Made by a program: the position numbers and the translations under genes
Shown: piece after piece, positions 52,214-59,992 of the stretch
Layout of the letters: each line of letters begins with the position of its first letter
How positions within the stretch are numbered: position 1 is the first letter of the stretch
Notes under the pieces: model-generated
Databases searched by the model: none
Told to the model about the DNA's origin: nothing
The model's input: only the letters and a program-made list of their open reading frames with translations
From: Hymenobacter edaphi
GTDB lineage: Bacteria; Bacteroidota; Bacteroidia; Cytophagales; Hymenobacteraceae
DNA: 64,000 bases
Assembly (NCBI RefSeq): GCF_003258365.1
Contig: NZ_QHKM01000004.1
Coordinates: forward strand, 1 to 64,000
Direction of reading: 5' to 3'

Positions 52214-52327
52214 GTGGTGAGATGGTGAGGTGGTGAACTGGTGAGTTTGATGGTTGGGAGGCCGGAACAGCGCATTTCGCGCATTCAGAACGACACTCAC
52301 CAGTTCACCACCTCACTATCTCACCAC
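52214..52327. repeat. Word-type inverted repeat G (GGTGAG words)
   Basis: Arms at 52214-52246 and 52295-52327 agree at 32 of 33 positions when complemented. They iterate GGTGAG/CTCACC words. The left arm touches the EamA start codon and the right arm touches the LptF/G stop codon (52328). TCAGAACGAC (52285-52294) immediately precedes the right arm, as in element F. Same word as element C. Confidence 0.92.
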
Positions 52328-53407
52328 TTAGCGCGGAACGAAGCGGTACAAAATCAGCCCGATGGTGCTGAAGACAATATTGGGCACCCAGGCGGCCAGC
52401 ATGGGGTTCATATCGCCCACCAGGGCCAGGTTGCGGCTCAGGATGACGAAGCCGATGTAGATAAACGCCAGCACGAAGCCCAGCGCAATCTGCCCGCCCA
52501 CGCCGTTGCGCGACTTGCGGGCACTCATAATCACGCCGATGACGGTGAGAATGACGATGGCGAAGGGGTAGGCGTACCGCTCGTATTTCTCCACCAGGTA
52601 GATTTCGGTGTCGTCGGCGCCGCGGTTGATTTTCTCCCGGATGAACGCGTTCAGCTCGGGGGTGGTCATCGTCTCCTGCAGCTTGAAAGTGCTGGCGAAA
52701 TCCTTGGGGTAGAGGTTCAGCGTCGTGTCGCGGGCGGGGTAGGTGCGCAGCGTTTCCTTGCCGTTGCGAATGGTGCGCACCGTCTGCTGCGTCAGGCGCC
52801 ACACCTTCTTGGTGGTGTCCCAGCTGATGGCCTCGGCCTGCATGCGCCGCTTGAGCAGGGTGCCCTCGATGGTTTCGATGGCGAAGCGGTAGCCCACGTT
52901 GGCCGAGTTGTCGTAGCTTTCCAGGTAGGCGTAGTTGTTCGGGCCGATGCGGATGTGCACGTTGCGCCCCTGAAAGTGGTAGGGGTTCTTCACGTACTTC
53001 CGCTCGAAGGCCACGCGCGGCTTGTTGGCCAGCGGAATCACCCAGCCGATCAGCCCGAAAATGGCCCCGCCGATGAGCACGCCGCCCATTACGTAGGGCA
53101 GCAGAAACCGCCGAAAGCTCACCCCGCTGGCCAGAATGGCCACAATTTCGGTGCGCGCCGCCAGCCGGGCCGTCACCAGCACCGTGGCAATGAACACGGT
53201 AATGGGGCTGAGCAGGTTGGCGTAGTAGGGGAAGAGGTTCAGGTAGTACTCCGAAATAATCTTCCACGCGCCCAGGTCGTGCTTGATGAAGTCGTCGTTT
53301 TTCTCCGTGAAGTCAATCACGCAGATAACCATCACCAGCACCACCACCGTGAAAAAGAAGGTGGTGAGCAGCTTGCCGAGGACGTATTTATCGAGGAGGC
53401 GGAGCAT
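52328..53407 (-). CDS. LptF/LptG-family permease
   Basis: This 359-residue inner-membrane protein has three helices at each end (LLDKYVLGKLLTTFFFTVVV, SPITVFIATVLVTARLAART, GVLIGGAIFGLIGWVIPLAN; and AYPFAIVILTVIGVIMSARK, GGQIALGFVLAFIYIGFVIL) around a periplasmic beta domain (about residues 115-270), the layout of LptF/G, which pull LPS from the membrane with the LptB ATPase. The motif SGVSFRRFLLPYVMGG is typical. LptF versus LptG cannot be separated from sequence alone. No lptB is nearby. Confidence 0.88.
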   Translation of the reverse strand: MLRLLDKYVLGKLLTTFFFTVVVLVMVICVIDFTEKNDDFIKHDLGAWKIISEYYLNLFPYYANLLSPITVFIATVLVTARLAARTEIVAILASGVSFRRFLLPYVMGGVLIGGAIFGLIGWVIPLANKPRVAFERKYVKNPYHFQGRNVHIRIGPNNYAYLESYDNSANVGYRFAIETIEGTLLKRRMQAEAISWDTTKKVWRLTQQTVRTIRNGKETLRTYPARDTTLNLYPKDFASTFKLQETMTTPELNAFIREKINRGADDTEIYLVEKYERYAYPFAIVILTVIGVIMSARKSRNGVGGQIALGFVLAFIYIGFVILSRNLALVGDMNPMLAAWVPNIVFSTIGLILYRFVPR

Positions 53408-53516
53408 TCGTTTTTCGTTATTCGTTTCTCGTTTTTCGGCTCAGTTGATAACTGGCCAGTTTCGTTGGCAGTTGTTGGGGAAACGAAAAACGAAGAACCA
53501 ACAACGAAAAACGAAC
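53408..53516. repeat. Word-type inverted repeat H (TTCGTT words)
   Basis: The left arm at 53408-53439 (TCGTTTTTCGTTATTCG type) touches the LptF/G start codon and the right arm at 53480-53516 (GAAAAACGAAGAACC type) touches the tgt stop codon (53517). About 40 bases separate them. The arms pair imperfectly, roughly 30 of 37 positions. Same word as element A. Confidence 0.85.
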
Positions 53517-54647
53517 CTACAAACGTACCATCAGCTGCTTCACCATGCGCTCCTTCCACTCGCGGAAGGTACCGGCCAGGATTTGCTCCCGGGCCGAGCG
53601 CACCAGCCAAAGGTAGAAGGTGAGGTTGTGCACCGAGGCCGCCATGCCCGCCAAATACTCGCTGGCGTGGAACAGGTGCCGCACGTACGACTTGGAGTAG
53701 AACGTGCTCACGTAGCCGCCGAGTTCGGCGTCGATGGGCGAAAAGTCCTGCTCCCACTTCTTGTTCTTGATGTTGATGATGCCCTGCGTGGTGAAGAGCA
53801 TGCCGTTGCGAGCGTTGCGGGTGGGCAGCACGCAGTCGAACATGTCCACGCCCAGGGCAATGTTTTCCAGGATGTTGGCCGGCGTGCCCACGCCCATCAG
53901 GTAGCGCGGCTTGTCGCGGGGCAGGATGTCGCAGCAGATTTCGGTCATCTCGTACATCAGCTCGGCCGGCTCGCCCACGCTCAGCCCCCCGATGGCGTTG
54001 CCGGCCCGGCCCTGCTCGGCAATAAACTCCGCCGATTTCACCCGCAGGTCCTTGAAGGTGCTGCCCTGCACGATGGGAAACAGCTGCTGCTCGTAGCCGT
54101 AGAGCGGCTCCGTCTCGTCGATGCGCTGGATGCAGCGCTTCAGCCAGCGGTGCGTCATGTCCAGGGACTTGCGGGCGTACTCGTACTCGCAGGGCCAGGG
54201 CGTGCACTCGTCGAAGGCCATAACGATGTCGGCCCCGATGACGCGCTGAATGTCCATCACGCCCTCGGGCGTGAAGAGGTGCTGCGAGCCGTCGATGTGG
54301 GAGCGGAACTTGACGCCCTCCTCCTTGATCTTGCGCGTGTTGCTCAAAGAGTACACCTGATAGCCGCCCGAGTCAGTAAGGATGGGCCGGTCCCAGCCGT
54401 TGAACTTGTGCAGGCCGCCGGCTTTCTGCAAGGTGTCGAGGCCGGGGCGCAGGTACAGGTGGTAGGTGTTGCCGAGGATGATCTGGGCCTGCACGTCATC
54501 CTTTACCTCGCGCTGGTGCACGGCCTTCACCGAGCCCGCCGTGCCCACGGGCATAAAAATGGGCGTCTGAATCGTGCCGTGGTCGGTAGTGAGCACGCCC
54601 GCGCGGGCTTTGCTCTGCGGGTCGTGGGCGAGAAGGTCGAATTTCAT
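53517..54647 (-). CDS. tgt: tRNA-guanine(34) transglycosylase, zinc-cysteine-less form
   Basis: This 376-residue enzyme swaps guanine 34 for a queuine precursor in four tRNAs. Catalytic motifs are intact: PILTDSGGYQVYSLS with Asp93 and FDCVLPTRNARNG with Asp271. The usual zinc site Cys-x-Cys-x2-Cys before the Tyr-Ser motif is absent: SPIDAELGGYVSTFYSKSYV has Leu, Gly and Ser in those places, and only the later His in RHLFHASE is kept. I believe many Bacteroidota Tgt proteins share this. The start at 54647 follows a minus-strand TACCTTTG box (54671-54678). Confidence 0.93.
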   Translation of the reverse strand: MKFDLLAHDPQSKARAGVLTTDHGTIQTPIFMPVGTAGSVKAVHQREVKDDVQAQIILGNTYHLYLRPGLDTLQKAGGLHKFNGWDRPILTDSGGYQVYSLSNTRKIKEEGVKFRSHIDGSQHLFTPEGVMDIQRVIGADIVMAFDECTPWPCEYEYARKSLDMTHRWLKRCIQRIDETEPLYGYEQQLFPIVQGSTFKDLRVKSAEFIAEQGRAGNAIGGLSVGEPAELMYEMTEICCDILPRDKPRYLMGVGTPANILENIALGVDMFDCVLPTRNARNGMLFTTQGIINIKNKKWEQDFSPIDAELGGYVSTFYSKSYVRHLFHASEYLAGMAASVHNLTFYLWLVRSAREQILAGTFREWKERMVKQLMVRL

Positions 54648-54667
54648 GCGAAGCGGGGCCAAACAAG

Positions 54668-54993
54668 CCGCAAAGGTAGCCCGCGGATGGCAGTGATGCG
54701 TCGCTCATTGCGCGGATCGTGGACGGGCGACGGTTCACCGGCCGTCCTTGCGGGCAACGCAAAGCAATCGGTCCCGGACAAGGTGCCGCCGACCCAGACC
54801 GCCCCGCCCGAAGCCTCGCGTCTGTCGTTTCACGCGGAGCGGTTTTCGGGTGGTGCCAGTTGGGCCGTTTACCCTCCGGCCCGGACCGATTGCCGCGCTT
54901 CGCTCGCCACGATGGGCGGTGGACCGTCACCCGTCCGCCTAATATCAACGGCATCAGCGACGCATCACTGCCATCCGCGGGCTACCTTTGCGG
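54668..54993. repeat. Large inverted repeat with mirrored promoters
   Basis: Perfect 38-base arms at 54668-54705 and 54956-54993 include CGCAAAGGTAGCCCGCGG and GCGACGCATCACTGCCATCC. Inside, further pairings (GCAATCGGTCC with GGACCGATTGC; GGACGGGCGACGGTTCACC with GGTGGACCGTCACCCGTCC) suggest the whole 326 bp once formed one hairpin. Each arm carries TACCTTTG on the strand pointing outward: minus at 54671-54678 for tgt and plus at 54983-54990 for the glycosyltransferase. Confidence 0.9.
54983..54990 (+). promoter_or_regulatory. TACCTTTG box for the glycosyltransferase (mirrored in tgt)
   Basis: Exact TAnnTTTG, 26 bases before the TTG start at 55016. An identical box on the other strand (54671-54678) serves tgt, because both lie in the 38-base perfect inverted repeat. 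No exact TTTG -33 partner. Confidence 0.6.
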
Positions 54994-55015
54994 GCCGAAT
55001 TCAGCTGTACCCGCC

Positions 55016-56155
55016 TTGCCCTTTCACCTTTCGCCCGTTTCCTGGCTGCTCGTGCTCAGCGTACTGGTGCAGCTAGTGTACGCCGCGTATTACTTCTGGC
55101 CCTTCGCCCTGCGCCGCCCGGCCGAAACCGCCGAGCCGGCCCCCGCCCACGAGCAGGCGCACCCGGTGTCCATCGTCGTGGCCGCCCGCAACGCCCTGGA
55201 GCAGCTGCGCTACCTCATGCCCGAGCTGCTGCAGCAGGACTACGCCCAGTTTGAAGTCGTGCTCATCGACGACCGCTCCGACGACGACACCGGCCTCTAC
55301 ACCCAGCAGCTCACCCAGTACTACCCCAACGTGCGCCTGGTCACCATAGCCAGCACGCCCGAGGGCATTGCGCCCAAGAAATACGCCCTCACGCTCGGCA
55401 TCAAAGTCGCCCGCTACCCCTACCTGCTCTTCACCGACGCCGACTGCCAGCCCGCCTCCAACCAGTGGCTGCGTCACATGGCCCGCGGCTTCGACGGCGG
55501 CGCCGATATCGTGCTCGGCTACGGCCCCTACGCCGAAGCCGAGGGCCTGCTGAATAAGCTGGTGCGCTTCGAGACGCTGCTCTCCGGCCTGCAATACCTT
55601 AGCTTCGCCGAGCGCGGGCAGCCCTACATGGGCGTGGGCCGCAACCTGGCCTACACCAAGGCCACGTTTATGGCCACCAAGGGCTTCGCCTCGCACATCC
55701 GCCGCCTGAGCGGCGACGACGACCTGCTGGTGCAGGACGCGGTGCAGCTGGGCCGCCGCACCAGCGTCGTTACCGCGGCCGAGGCCCAGACCATCAGCCA
55801 CGCCCCGGGCACCTGGGGCCAGTGGTGGCGGCAGAAGCGCCGGCATATGTCGGCCGGCCCGCGCTACCGGTTTTCCGACCGGGTTCGGATTGGAACCTTT
55901 ATCTTAGCTAACGGCTTGTTTTATATTGGAACTCTGGCGGCATTTGTAGTGCCTGAACCTGAGTGGGTAGCACTGGCGGCCGTATGGGGCGTCCGAACCT
56001 CGACCGTAGTTGCTACGTACGCGCAGGCCAGCCGCCGCCTCCACGACCGGCAGCCCTGGTGGCTGATTCCGGTGCTGGACGCGGGGTATTTTTTTGCCTA
56101 CTCTCTCCTGACAGCCTCGTTAGTGCTCTACCGCAACCCCTCCCGATGGAAGTAA
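55016..56155 (+). CDS. Family 2 glycosyltransferase
   Basis: This 379-residue protein has an N-terminal membrane helix (SWLLVLSVLVQLVYAAYYF), the GT-A domain with VSIVVAARNALEQLRYLMPE, DDRSDDDTGLYTQQL, the DxD-type motif LLFTDADCQPA, the acceptor region PYMGVGRNLAYTKATF, SGDDDLLVQDAVQLGRRTSV and WWRQKRRHMSAGPRYRF (the QxxRW-like motif), then C-terminal membrane helices. It should make a polysaccharide or glycolipid at the inner membrane. No ATG fits the N-terminus; TTG at 55016 begins right after the mirrored promoter and gives the expected domain start. It overlaps the sigma factor start by 10 bases. Confidence 0.88.
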   Translation: MPFHLSPVSWLLVLSVLVQLVYAAYYFWPFALRRPAETAEPAPAHEQAHPVSIVVAARNALEQLRYLMPELLQQDYAQFEVVLIDDRSDDDTGLYTQQLTQYYPNVRLVTIASTPEGIAPKKYALTLGIKVARYPYLLFTDADCQPASNQWLRHMARGFDGGADIVLGYGPYAEAEGLLNKLVRFETLLSGLQYLSFAERGQPYMGVGRNLAYTKATFMATKGFASHIRRLSGDDDLLVQDAVQLGRRTSVVTAAEAQTISHAPGTWGQWWRQKRRHMSAGPRYRFSDRVRIGTFILANGLFYIGTLAAFVVPEPEWVALAAVWGVRTSTVVATYAQASRRLHDRQPWWLIPVLDAGYFFAYSLLTASLVLYRNPSRWK

Positions 56156-56769
56156 ATAATCAGGACCTCCAGAAGCAGTTCTCGGCCAAGGCCAAGCACG
56201 ACTTCAAGCTCATTCGCTCCGCCGTCGAAAAAGGCGACGAAAAGGCCTACGCTGAGCTGATGCAGATCTACAAGAAGCCCGTGTACCACGTGGTCTTGAA
56301 GATGGTGCGCAACCCCGACGACGCCGAAGACCTCACCATCGAGGCCTTCGCCAAGGCTTTCCGCAACCTGCACAAGTTCAACCCCGAGTACGCCTTCAGT
56401 ACCTGGCTGTTCCGCATTGCCACCAACAACTGCATTGACTTTATTCGCAAGAATAAAATCAAGACGATGTCCATCGACTCGGCCATCAAGATTGACAACG
56501 GCGACGAAATCACCATTGATTTCCGCGACAACAACCTGAACCCGGCCGAGTCGGCCATCAAAAACCAGAAAATCGAAATCATGCAGCACGTGGTATCGCG
56601 GCTGCCCGATAAGTACCAGCGCCTCGTCACCCTGCGCTACTTCGATGAGCTGAGCTACGAGGAAATTGCCCAGGAGCTGAAAGCTCCCCTCGGCACCGTT
56701 AAAGCCCAGCTGCACCGCGCCCGGGAGCTGCTCTATGACATGGTGAAAAACAAAAAGGAAATCATCTAG
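56146..56769 (+). CDS. RNA polymerase sigma-70 family factor (ECF-like)
   Basis: This 207-residue protein has region 2 (KPVYHVVLKMVRNPDDAEDL, then TIEAFAKAFRNLHKFNPEYA and FSTWLFRIATNNCIDFIRKN) and region 4 (LPDKYQRLVTLRYFDELSYE and EIAQELKAPLGTVKAQLHRA), with no region 1 or 3, so it is of the extracytoplasmic-function type. In Bacteroidota such a factor of about this size is widely conserved. The ATG at 56146 lies inside the glycosyltransferase 3' end, implying translational coupling. No anti-sigma gene is adjacent. Confidence 0.92.
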   Translation: MEVNNQDLQKQFSAKAKHDFKLIRSAVEKGDEKAYAELMQIYKKPVYHVVLKMVRNPDDAEDLTIEAFAKAFRNLHKFNPEYAFSTWLFRIATNNCIDFIRKNKIKTMSIDSAIKIDNGDEITIDFRDNNLNPAESAIKNQKIEIMQHVVSRLPDKYQRLVTLRYFDELSYEEIAQELKAPLGTVKAQLHRARELLYDMVKNKKEII

Positions 56770-56808
56770 TAACTGGCTGAATGGCCAAACCGCTAAATGG
56801 CTGATTGC

Positions 56809-56838
56809 CGACGCCCCGCCCACCCCGGCGGGGCGTCG
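56809..56838 (+). terminator. Terminator-like hairpin after the sigma factor gene
   Basis: CGACGCCCCGCC pairs with GGCGGGGCGTCG, followed by TTGTTTG. It is 40 bases after the sigma factor stop. Part of the gap before it reads AACTGGCTGAATGGCCAAAC, which looks like half of a word-type element. Confidence 0.7.
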
Positions 56839-56844
56839 TTGTTT

Positions 56845-56928
56845 GTAGCGCGAAGTTTCACTTCCCGTATCGTTGTTGACGTCCGGGCGGCGTCGTTCAA
56901 CAATACGCGAAGTGAAACTTCGCGCTAC
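56845..56928. repeat. REP-like inverted repeat before rsmG
   Basis: Perfect 20-base arms GTAGCGCGAAGTTTCACTTC (56845-56864) and complement (56909-56928), with partial inner pairing (GTATCGTTG and CAACAATAC). The 26-mer at 56903-56928 recurs with 3 differences at 57683-57708. It is followed 2 bases later by the rsmG promoter box. Confidence 0.88.
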
Positions 56929-56930
56929 AG

Positions 56931-56938
56931 TACCTTTG
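56931..56938 (+). promoter_or_regulatory. TACCTTTG box at the rsmG start
   Basis: Exact TAnnTTTG only 8 bases before the ATG at 56947. If it is used, the mRNA has almost no leader. The position of the -33 element would fall in the arm of the REP-like repeat. Confidence 0.55.
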
Positions 56939-56946
56939 CCCGCACG

Positions 56947-57606
56947 ATGGAAATCCTCTTCCGCTACTTCCCCGACCTCACGCCGCGGCAGCGCGAGCAG
57001 TTTGAGCAGCTCGACCACGAATTCCGCGGCTGGAATGAGCGCGTCAACCTCATTGCCCGCACCGACGTGGATAACCTGGCCGAGCGCCACTTCCTGCACT
57101 CCGCCGCCATTGCCAAGGTGGTGCAGTTCCCCAGTGGCAGCTCGGTGCTCGACGTGGGCACTGGCGGCGGCCTGCCCGGCCTGCCACTGGCCATCCTGTT
57201 CCCGGAGGTCGAGTTTCACCTTATCGACAGCATCGGTAAGAAAATCAAGGCCGTGCAGGACATGGCCCACGCCCTGAAGCTGCACAACGTGACGGCCGAA
57301 CAGATCCGGGCCGAGCAGGTGCGACAGAAATTCGACTTCGTGGTGAGCCGCGCCGTGACGCGCCTGGCCAACTTTCACCCCTGGATTACCCAGCGCTACA
57401 CCGCCACCGCCACGGCCAGCCCCACCCACGGCCTGTACTACCTCAAGGGCGGCGACCTGAGCGAGGAAATTGCCGAATCCGGCCTCGTCGCCACCGTCAC
57501 CGACCTCAGCGACTTTTTCCGCGAGGAATTCTTCGAGACGAAAAAAGTCGTCTTCGTGCCCGCCAACAACGCCCTGGCCCGCGGCAAGCGCACGGGCAAC
57601 GTGTAA
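56947..57606 (+). CDS. rsmG: 16S rRNA m7G527 methyltransferase
   Basis: This 219-residue Rossmann-fold methyltransferase (GidB) modifies G527 in 16S rRNA. It has FPDLTPRQREQFEQLDHEFR, NERVNLIARTDVDNLAERHF, the SAM loop VLDVGTGGGLPGLPLAILFP, LIDSIGKKIKAVQDMAHALK and SRAVTRLANFHPWI. The start at 56947 is canonical (MEILFRYFPD); a longer frame runs through the REP-like element. Its flanks both carry copies of the REP-like repeat. Confidence 0.95.
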   Translation: MEILFRYFPDLTPRQREQFEQLDHEFRGWNERVNLIARTDVDNLAERHFLHSAAIAKVVQFPSGSSVLDVGTGGGLPGLPLAILFPEVEFHLIDSIGKKIKAVQDMAHALKLHNVTAEQIRAEQVRQKFDFVVSRAVTRLANFHPWITQRYTATATASPTHGLYYLKGGDLSEEIAESGLVATVTDLSDFFREEFFETKKVVFVPANNALARGKRTGNV

Positions 57607-57609
57607 AAC

Positions 57610-57722
57610 GCGCCGTTAGCGCCGTCCGCTTCGCGTATTCCGGCCGGTTGTCGTTGACGGATAGACCACGGGGCCGTTCTGGATACGCGAAGCGGAGCTT
57701 CGCGCTACGACGCTAACGACGC
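57610..57722. repeat. REP-like inverted repeat after rsmG
   Basis: Outer arms GCGCCGTTAGCG (57610-57621) and CGCTAACGACGC (57711-57722); inner CGCTTCGCGTAT (57627-57638) and ATACGCGAAGCG (57683-57694). The right side contains GCGAAGCGGAGCTTCGC, itself a palindrome, in the 26-mer shared with the element before rsmG. Confidence 0.85.
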
Positions 57723-57726
57723 GGCC

Positions 57727-58710
57727 TCAGGCCGGTACCTCGGCCGTCAGAAACTCCACCGCCCGCCGCTCCGAGTAGTACTGCCCGTCGGAGGGCAGGC
57801 CTTCGGCAAAGCCCACGTGGCCGCCTTCCTCGGGCGTTTCCAGAAACACGTAGGAGCTGCTTTCGGCCGCGGCGCGCGGAAAGCAGGCCGGCGGCAGAAA
57901 CGGGTCGTTCTGGGCGTTGACGATGAGCGTTGGCACGCCGATACCGGCCAGGTAACGGCCGGAGCTGCTGCGCTCGTAGTATTCGTCGGCCGACTTGAAG
58001 CCGTGCAGCGGGGCCGTGTACCGGTCGTCGAACTGCGGAAAGTCGCTAAGCTCCTCCAGGCCCTCCACGCTCAGCTGCCCGGGCAGCAACTCCGCTTTCC
58101 GCCGGATTTTCTCGCGCAGCGTCTTCAGAAAGCGGTTCAGGTAGATGCGGTTTTCCAGCCGCGAAATGTGCATGGAACCGGCTTTCAGGTCCGTGGGCAC
58201 CGAAAACACGGCGGCGCGCTCTACCTCCGCAGGTACGCGCTGGGCATCTTCGCCGAGGTATTTCAGGGTCATGTTGCCGCCGGCCGAGAAGCCCGTCAGA
58301 AAGATGCGGCGGTAACGGCCGGTGCGCAGGGCCTCCTGCACCACGAAGTGCAGGTCGTCGGTGTCGCCGAGGTGGTAGGCGCGCAGCAGGCGGTTGGGCT
58401 CGCCGCTGCAGCTGCGGTAGTTCCAGGCCAGCGCGTCGATGCCGGCCTGGTTGAGCGCCCGGGCCATGCCGCGCACGTAAGGCCGGCCGGCGTCGCCTTC
58501 GAGGCCGTGCGAGATGATGCCCAGCGTATCGGTCAGGTGCTCGGTGCGGGCCCAGTCGAGGTCGAGAAAGTCGCCATCGGTGGTTTCCACGCGCTGGCGC
58601 TGGTACTGCACCTCGGGCACCTCGCGCAGCAGGCTGGGCACGATGGTTTGCAGGTGGCCGTTGAAGAGGTAGAAGGGCGGCCGGTAGCGGGAGTCGGTGA
58701 CGAGCGGCAT
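57727..58710 (-). CDS. YheT-family alpha/beta hydrolase
   Basis: This 327-residue protein is of the YheT/abhydrolase 1-3 type: PPFYLFNGHLQTIVPSLLR is the family N-terminus, the oxyanion region GIISHGLEGDAGRPYVRGMA, nucleophile GFSAGGNMTL, acid Asp in LIVNAQNDPFLPP and His in GGHVGFAEG. The substrate is unknown (probably a lipid or carboxyl ester). The length is normal. It converges with rsmG and is divergent from the DUF4142 gene. Confidence 0.9.
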   Translation of the reverse strand: MPLVTDSRYRPPFYLFNGHLQTIVPSLLREVPEVQYQRQRVETTDGDFLDLDWARTEHLTDTLGIISHGLEGDAGRPYVRGMARALNQAGIDALAWNYRSCSGEPNRLLRAYHLGDTDDLHFVVQEALRTGRYRRIFLTGFSAGGNMTLKYLGEDAQRVPAEVERAAVFSVPTDLKAGSMHISRLENRIYLNRFLKTLREKIRRKAELLPGQLSVEGLEELSDFPQFDDRYTAPLHGFKSADEYYERSSSGRYLAGIGVPTLIVNAQNDPFLPPACFPRAAAESSSYVFLETPEEGGHVGFAEGLPSDGQYYSERRAVEFLTAEVPA

Positions 58711-58815
58711 AGCGGCGAAAGGGTTAAGCGGAAGCGGAACGAAGCTTAGGGAAGATACGCACTATTTTCGGCATGCATACTACTTGCCGGCGGGTACGCA
58801 CTCACGGCTAAAACC

Positions 58816-58849
58816 CGCCCGGGCCCGGCAAAGTTGCCGGGCCGGGCGG
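58816..58849. other. GC-rich hairpin in the divergent gap
   Basis: CCGCCCGGGCCCGGCAA pairs with TTGCCGGGCCGGGCGG (one unpaired base), between two divergent genes. Either a leader structure of the DUF4142 gene or a structural repeat; not a normal terminator because neither gene ends here. Confidence 0.55.
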
Positions 58850-58943
58850 CATTGCGAGGCAAAAGGGCAGGGCCCGCCCCCTTAGCTGCTAACAAGCCCG
58901 GCCGGAACGGCGTATGTACCAGCTGACCAACGCCATTGCACCC

Positions 58944-59579
58944 ATGAAAAGGGCCTCCCTCGGACTCCTGACCGCCAGCCTGCTGCTGAGCGCCGCCTGC
59001 ACCAGCACCAATCCCGAAACCGAACAGGCCTCCGCGGCCCGGGCCGAAGCGGCCGTCAGCCGCCCGCCCGGCAGCTCCGAGGTGCTCGGCGCCTACGACC
59101 CGGGCACGCCCGAAACCATGAACCCGACCACCGCCGACGCGCTGCGCGGCTTCTCCGACGCCGAGTTTCTGCTCACCGTGGCCAGCAGCAACGAGATGGA
59201 AGTGCAGCTCGGCACGCTGGCCGCCCAGCAGGGCAGCACCGACGCCGTGAAGCAATTCGGGCAAATGATGGTGGATCAGCACACGGCCGCCGGGCAGGAG
59301 CTGAGCGCCGTCAACGCCCAGCTCGACGTGAAGCCCTCGGTGGCCATCATGCCCATGCACCAGCAGCTCATCGACCGGCTCAAGGACAAAGCGGGCCGCG
59401 CCTTCGACGAGCGGTACTTGGACGTGATGGAAACGGCGCACAAGCTGGACATTGTCATGTTCGAGGCCAAGGAGAAGAAGGCCGAAAACGCGGCGGTGCA
59501 GGCCTTCGCCGCCAAAATGCTGCCCACGCTGCGCACCCACCTCGCCGAGGCCAACGCCCTGGAAAAGCAGGTGGATTAG
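58944..59579 (+). CDS. DUF4142 lipoprotein
   Basis: This 211-residue protein has a lipoprotein signal (ASLGLLTASLLLSAACTSTN, Cys at about residue 19), an acidic linker, and a DUF4142 domain from about residue 75: DAEFLLTVASSNEMEVQLGT, QFGQMMVDQHTAAGQELSAV, MHQQLIDRLKDKAGRAFDER and VMFEAKEKKAENAAVQAFAA. The domain is a helical bundle resembling ferritin-like folds; its role is unknown, but it is common in envelope-stress contexts. Start at 58944 is at the signal; an upstream in-frame ATG adds 10 residues and is less likely. Confidence 0.88.
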   Translation: MKRASLGLLTASLLLSAACTSTNPETEQASAARAEAAVSRPPGSSEVLGAYDPGTPETMNPTTADALRGFSDAEFLLTVASSNEMEVQLGTLAAQQGSTDAVKQFGQMMVDQHTAAGQELSAVNAQLDVKPSVAIMPMHQQLIDRLKDKAGRAFDERYLDVMETAHKLDIVMFEAKEKKAENAAVQAFAAKMLPTLRTHLAEANALEKQVD

Positions 59580-59617
59580 GGCGGCCGACGCCGGCAAGGC
59601 AATTCTTCGTCAACGGG

Positions 59618-59649
59618 TTTGCTATTTTCGGAGTGAGTCACTACCTTTG
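59618..59649 (+). promoter_or_regulatory. Consensus Bacteroidota promoter of rpsT
   Basis: TTTG at 59618-59621, 20 bases, TACCTTTG at 59642-59649; both boxes exact. The start codon of rpsT is 56 bases further on. An ideal example of the group's housekeeping promoter. Confidence 0.88.
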
Positions 59650-59705
59650 CCAACCCAATTGACTAGGAACCTCGACAGAACCTCTGTTTTCCCGCTTTTC
59701 AAAAC

Positions 59706-59963
59706 ATGGCAAATCATAAGTCGGCTCTGAAGCGCATCCGCTCGAACGAAGCCAAGCGCGTGTTGAACCGTTACCAGCACAAATCGACCCGCACGGCCGT
59801 TAAGAAGCTGCGCGCCACTACCGACGCTTCGGAAGCCCAGGAGCTGCTGAAGAAAGTATCTTCGATGCTTGACCGTCTGGCCAAGAAGAACATCATCCAC
59901 AAGAACAAGGCTGCCAACAACAAGTCCAGCCTGACCAAGTACGTAAACTCGCTGGCCGCCTAA
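59706..59963 (+). CDS. rpsT: 30S ribosomal protein S20
   Basis: This 85-residue basic protein matches S20: MANHKSALKRIRSNEAKRVL, TRTAVKKLRATTDASEAQEL, and NIIHKNKAANNKSSLTKYVN. It binds 16S rRNA helices early in 30S assembly. Length is normal. Codon choice is noticeably less GC-extreme than neighbours, typical of a highly expressed gene. Followed by a terminator at 59993. Confidence 0.98.
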   Translation: MANHKSALKRIRSNEAKRVLNRYQHKSTRTAVKKLRATTDASEAQELLKKVSSMLDRLAKKNIIHKNKAANNKSSLTKYVNSLAA

Positions 59964-59992
59964 GCAGCCGAGAGTTTAGTCGAGTTCTTGAT

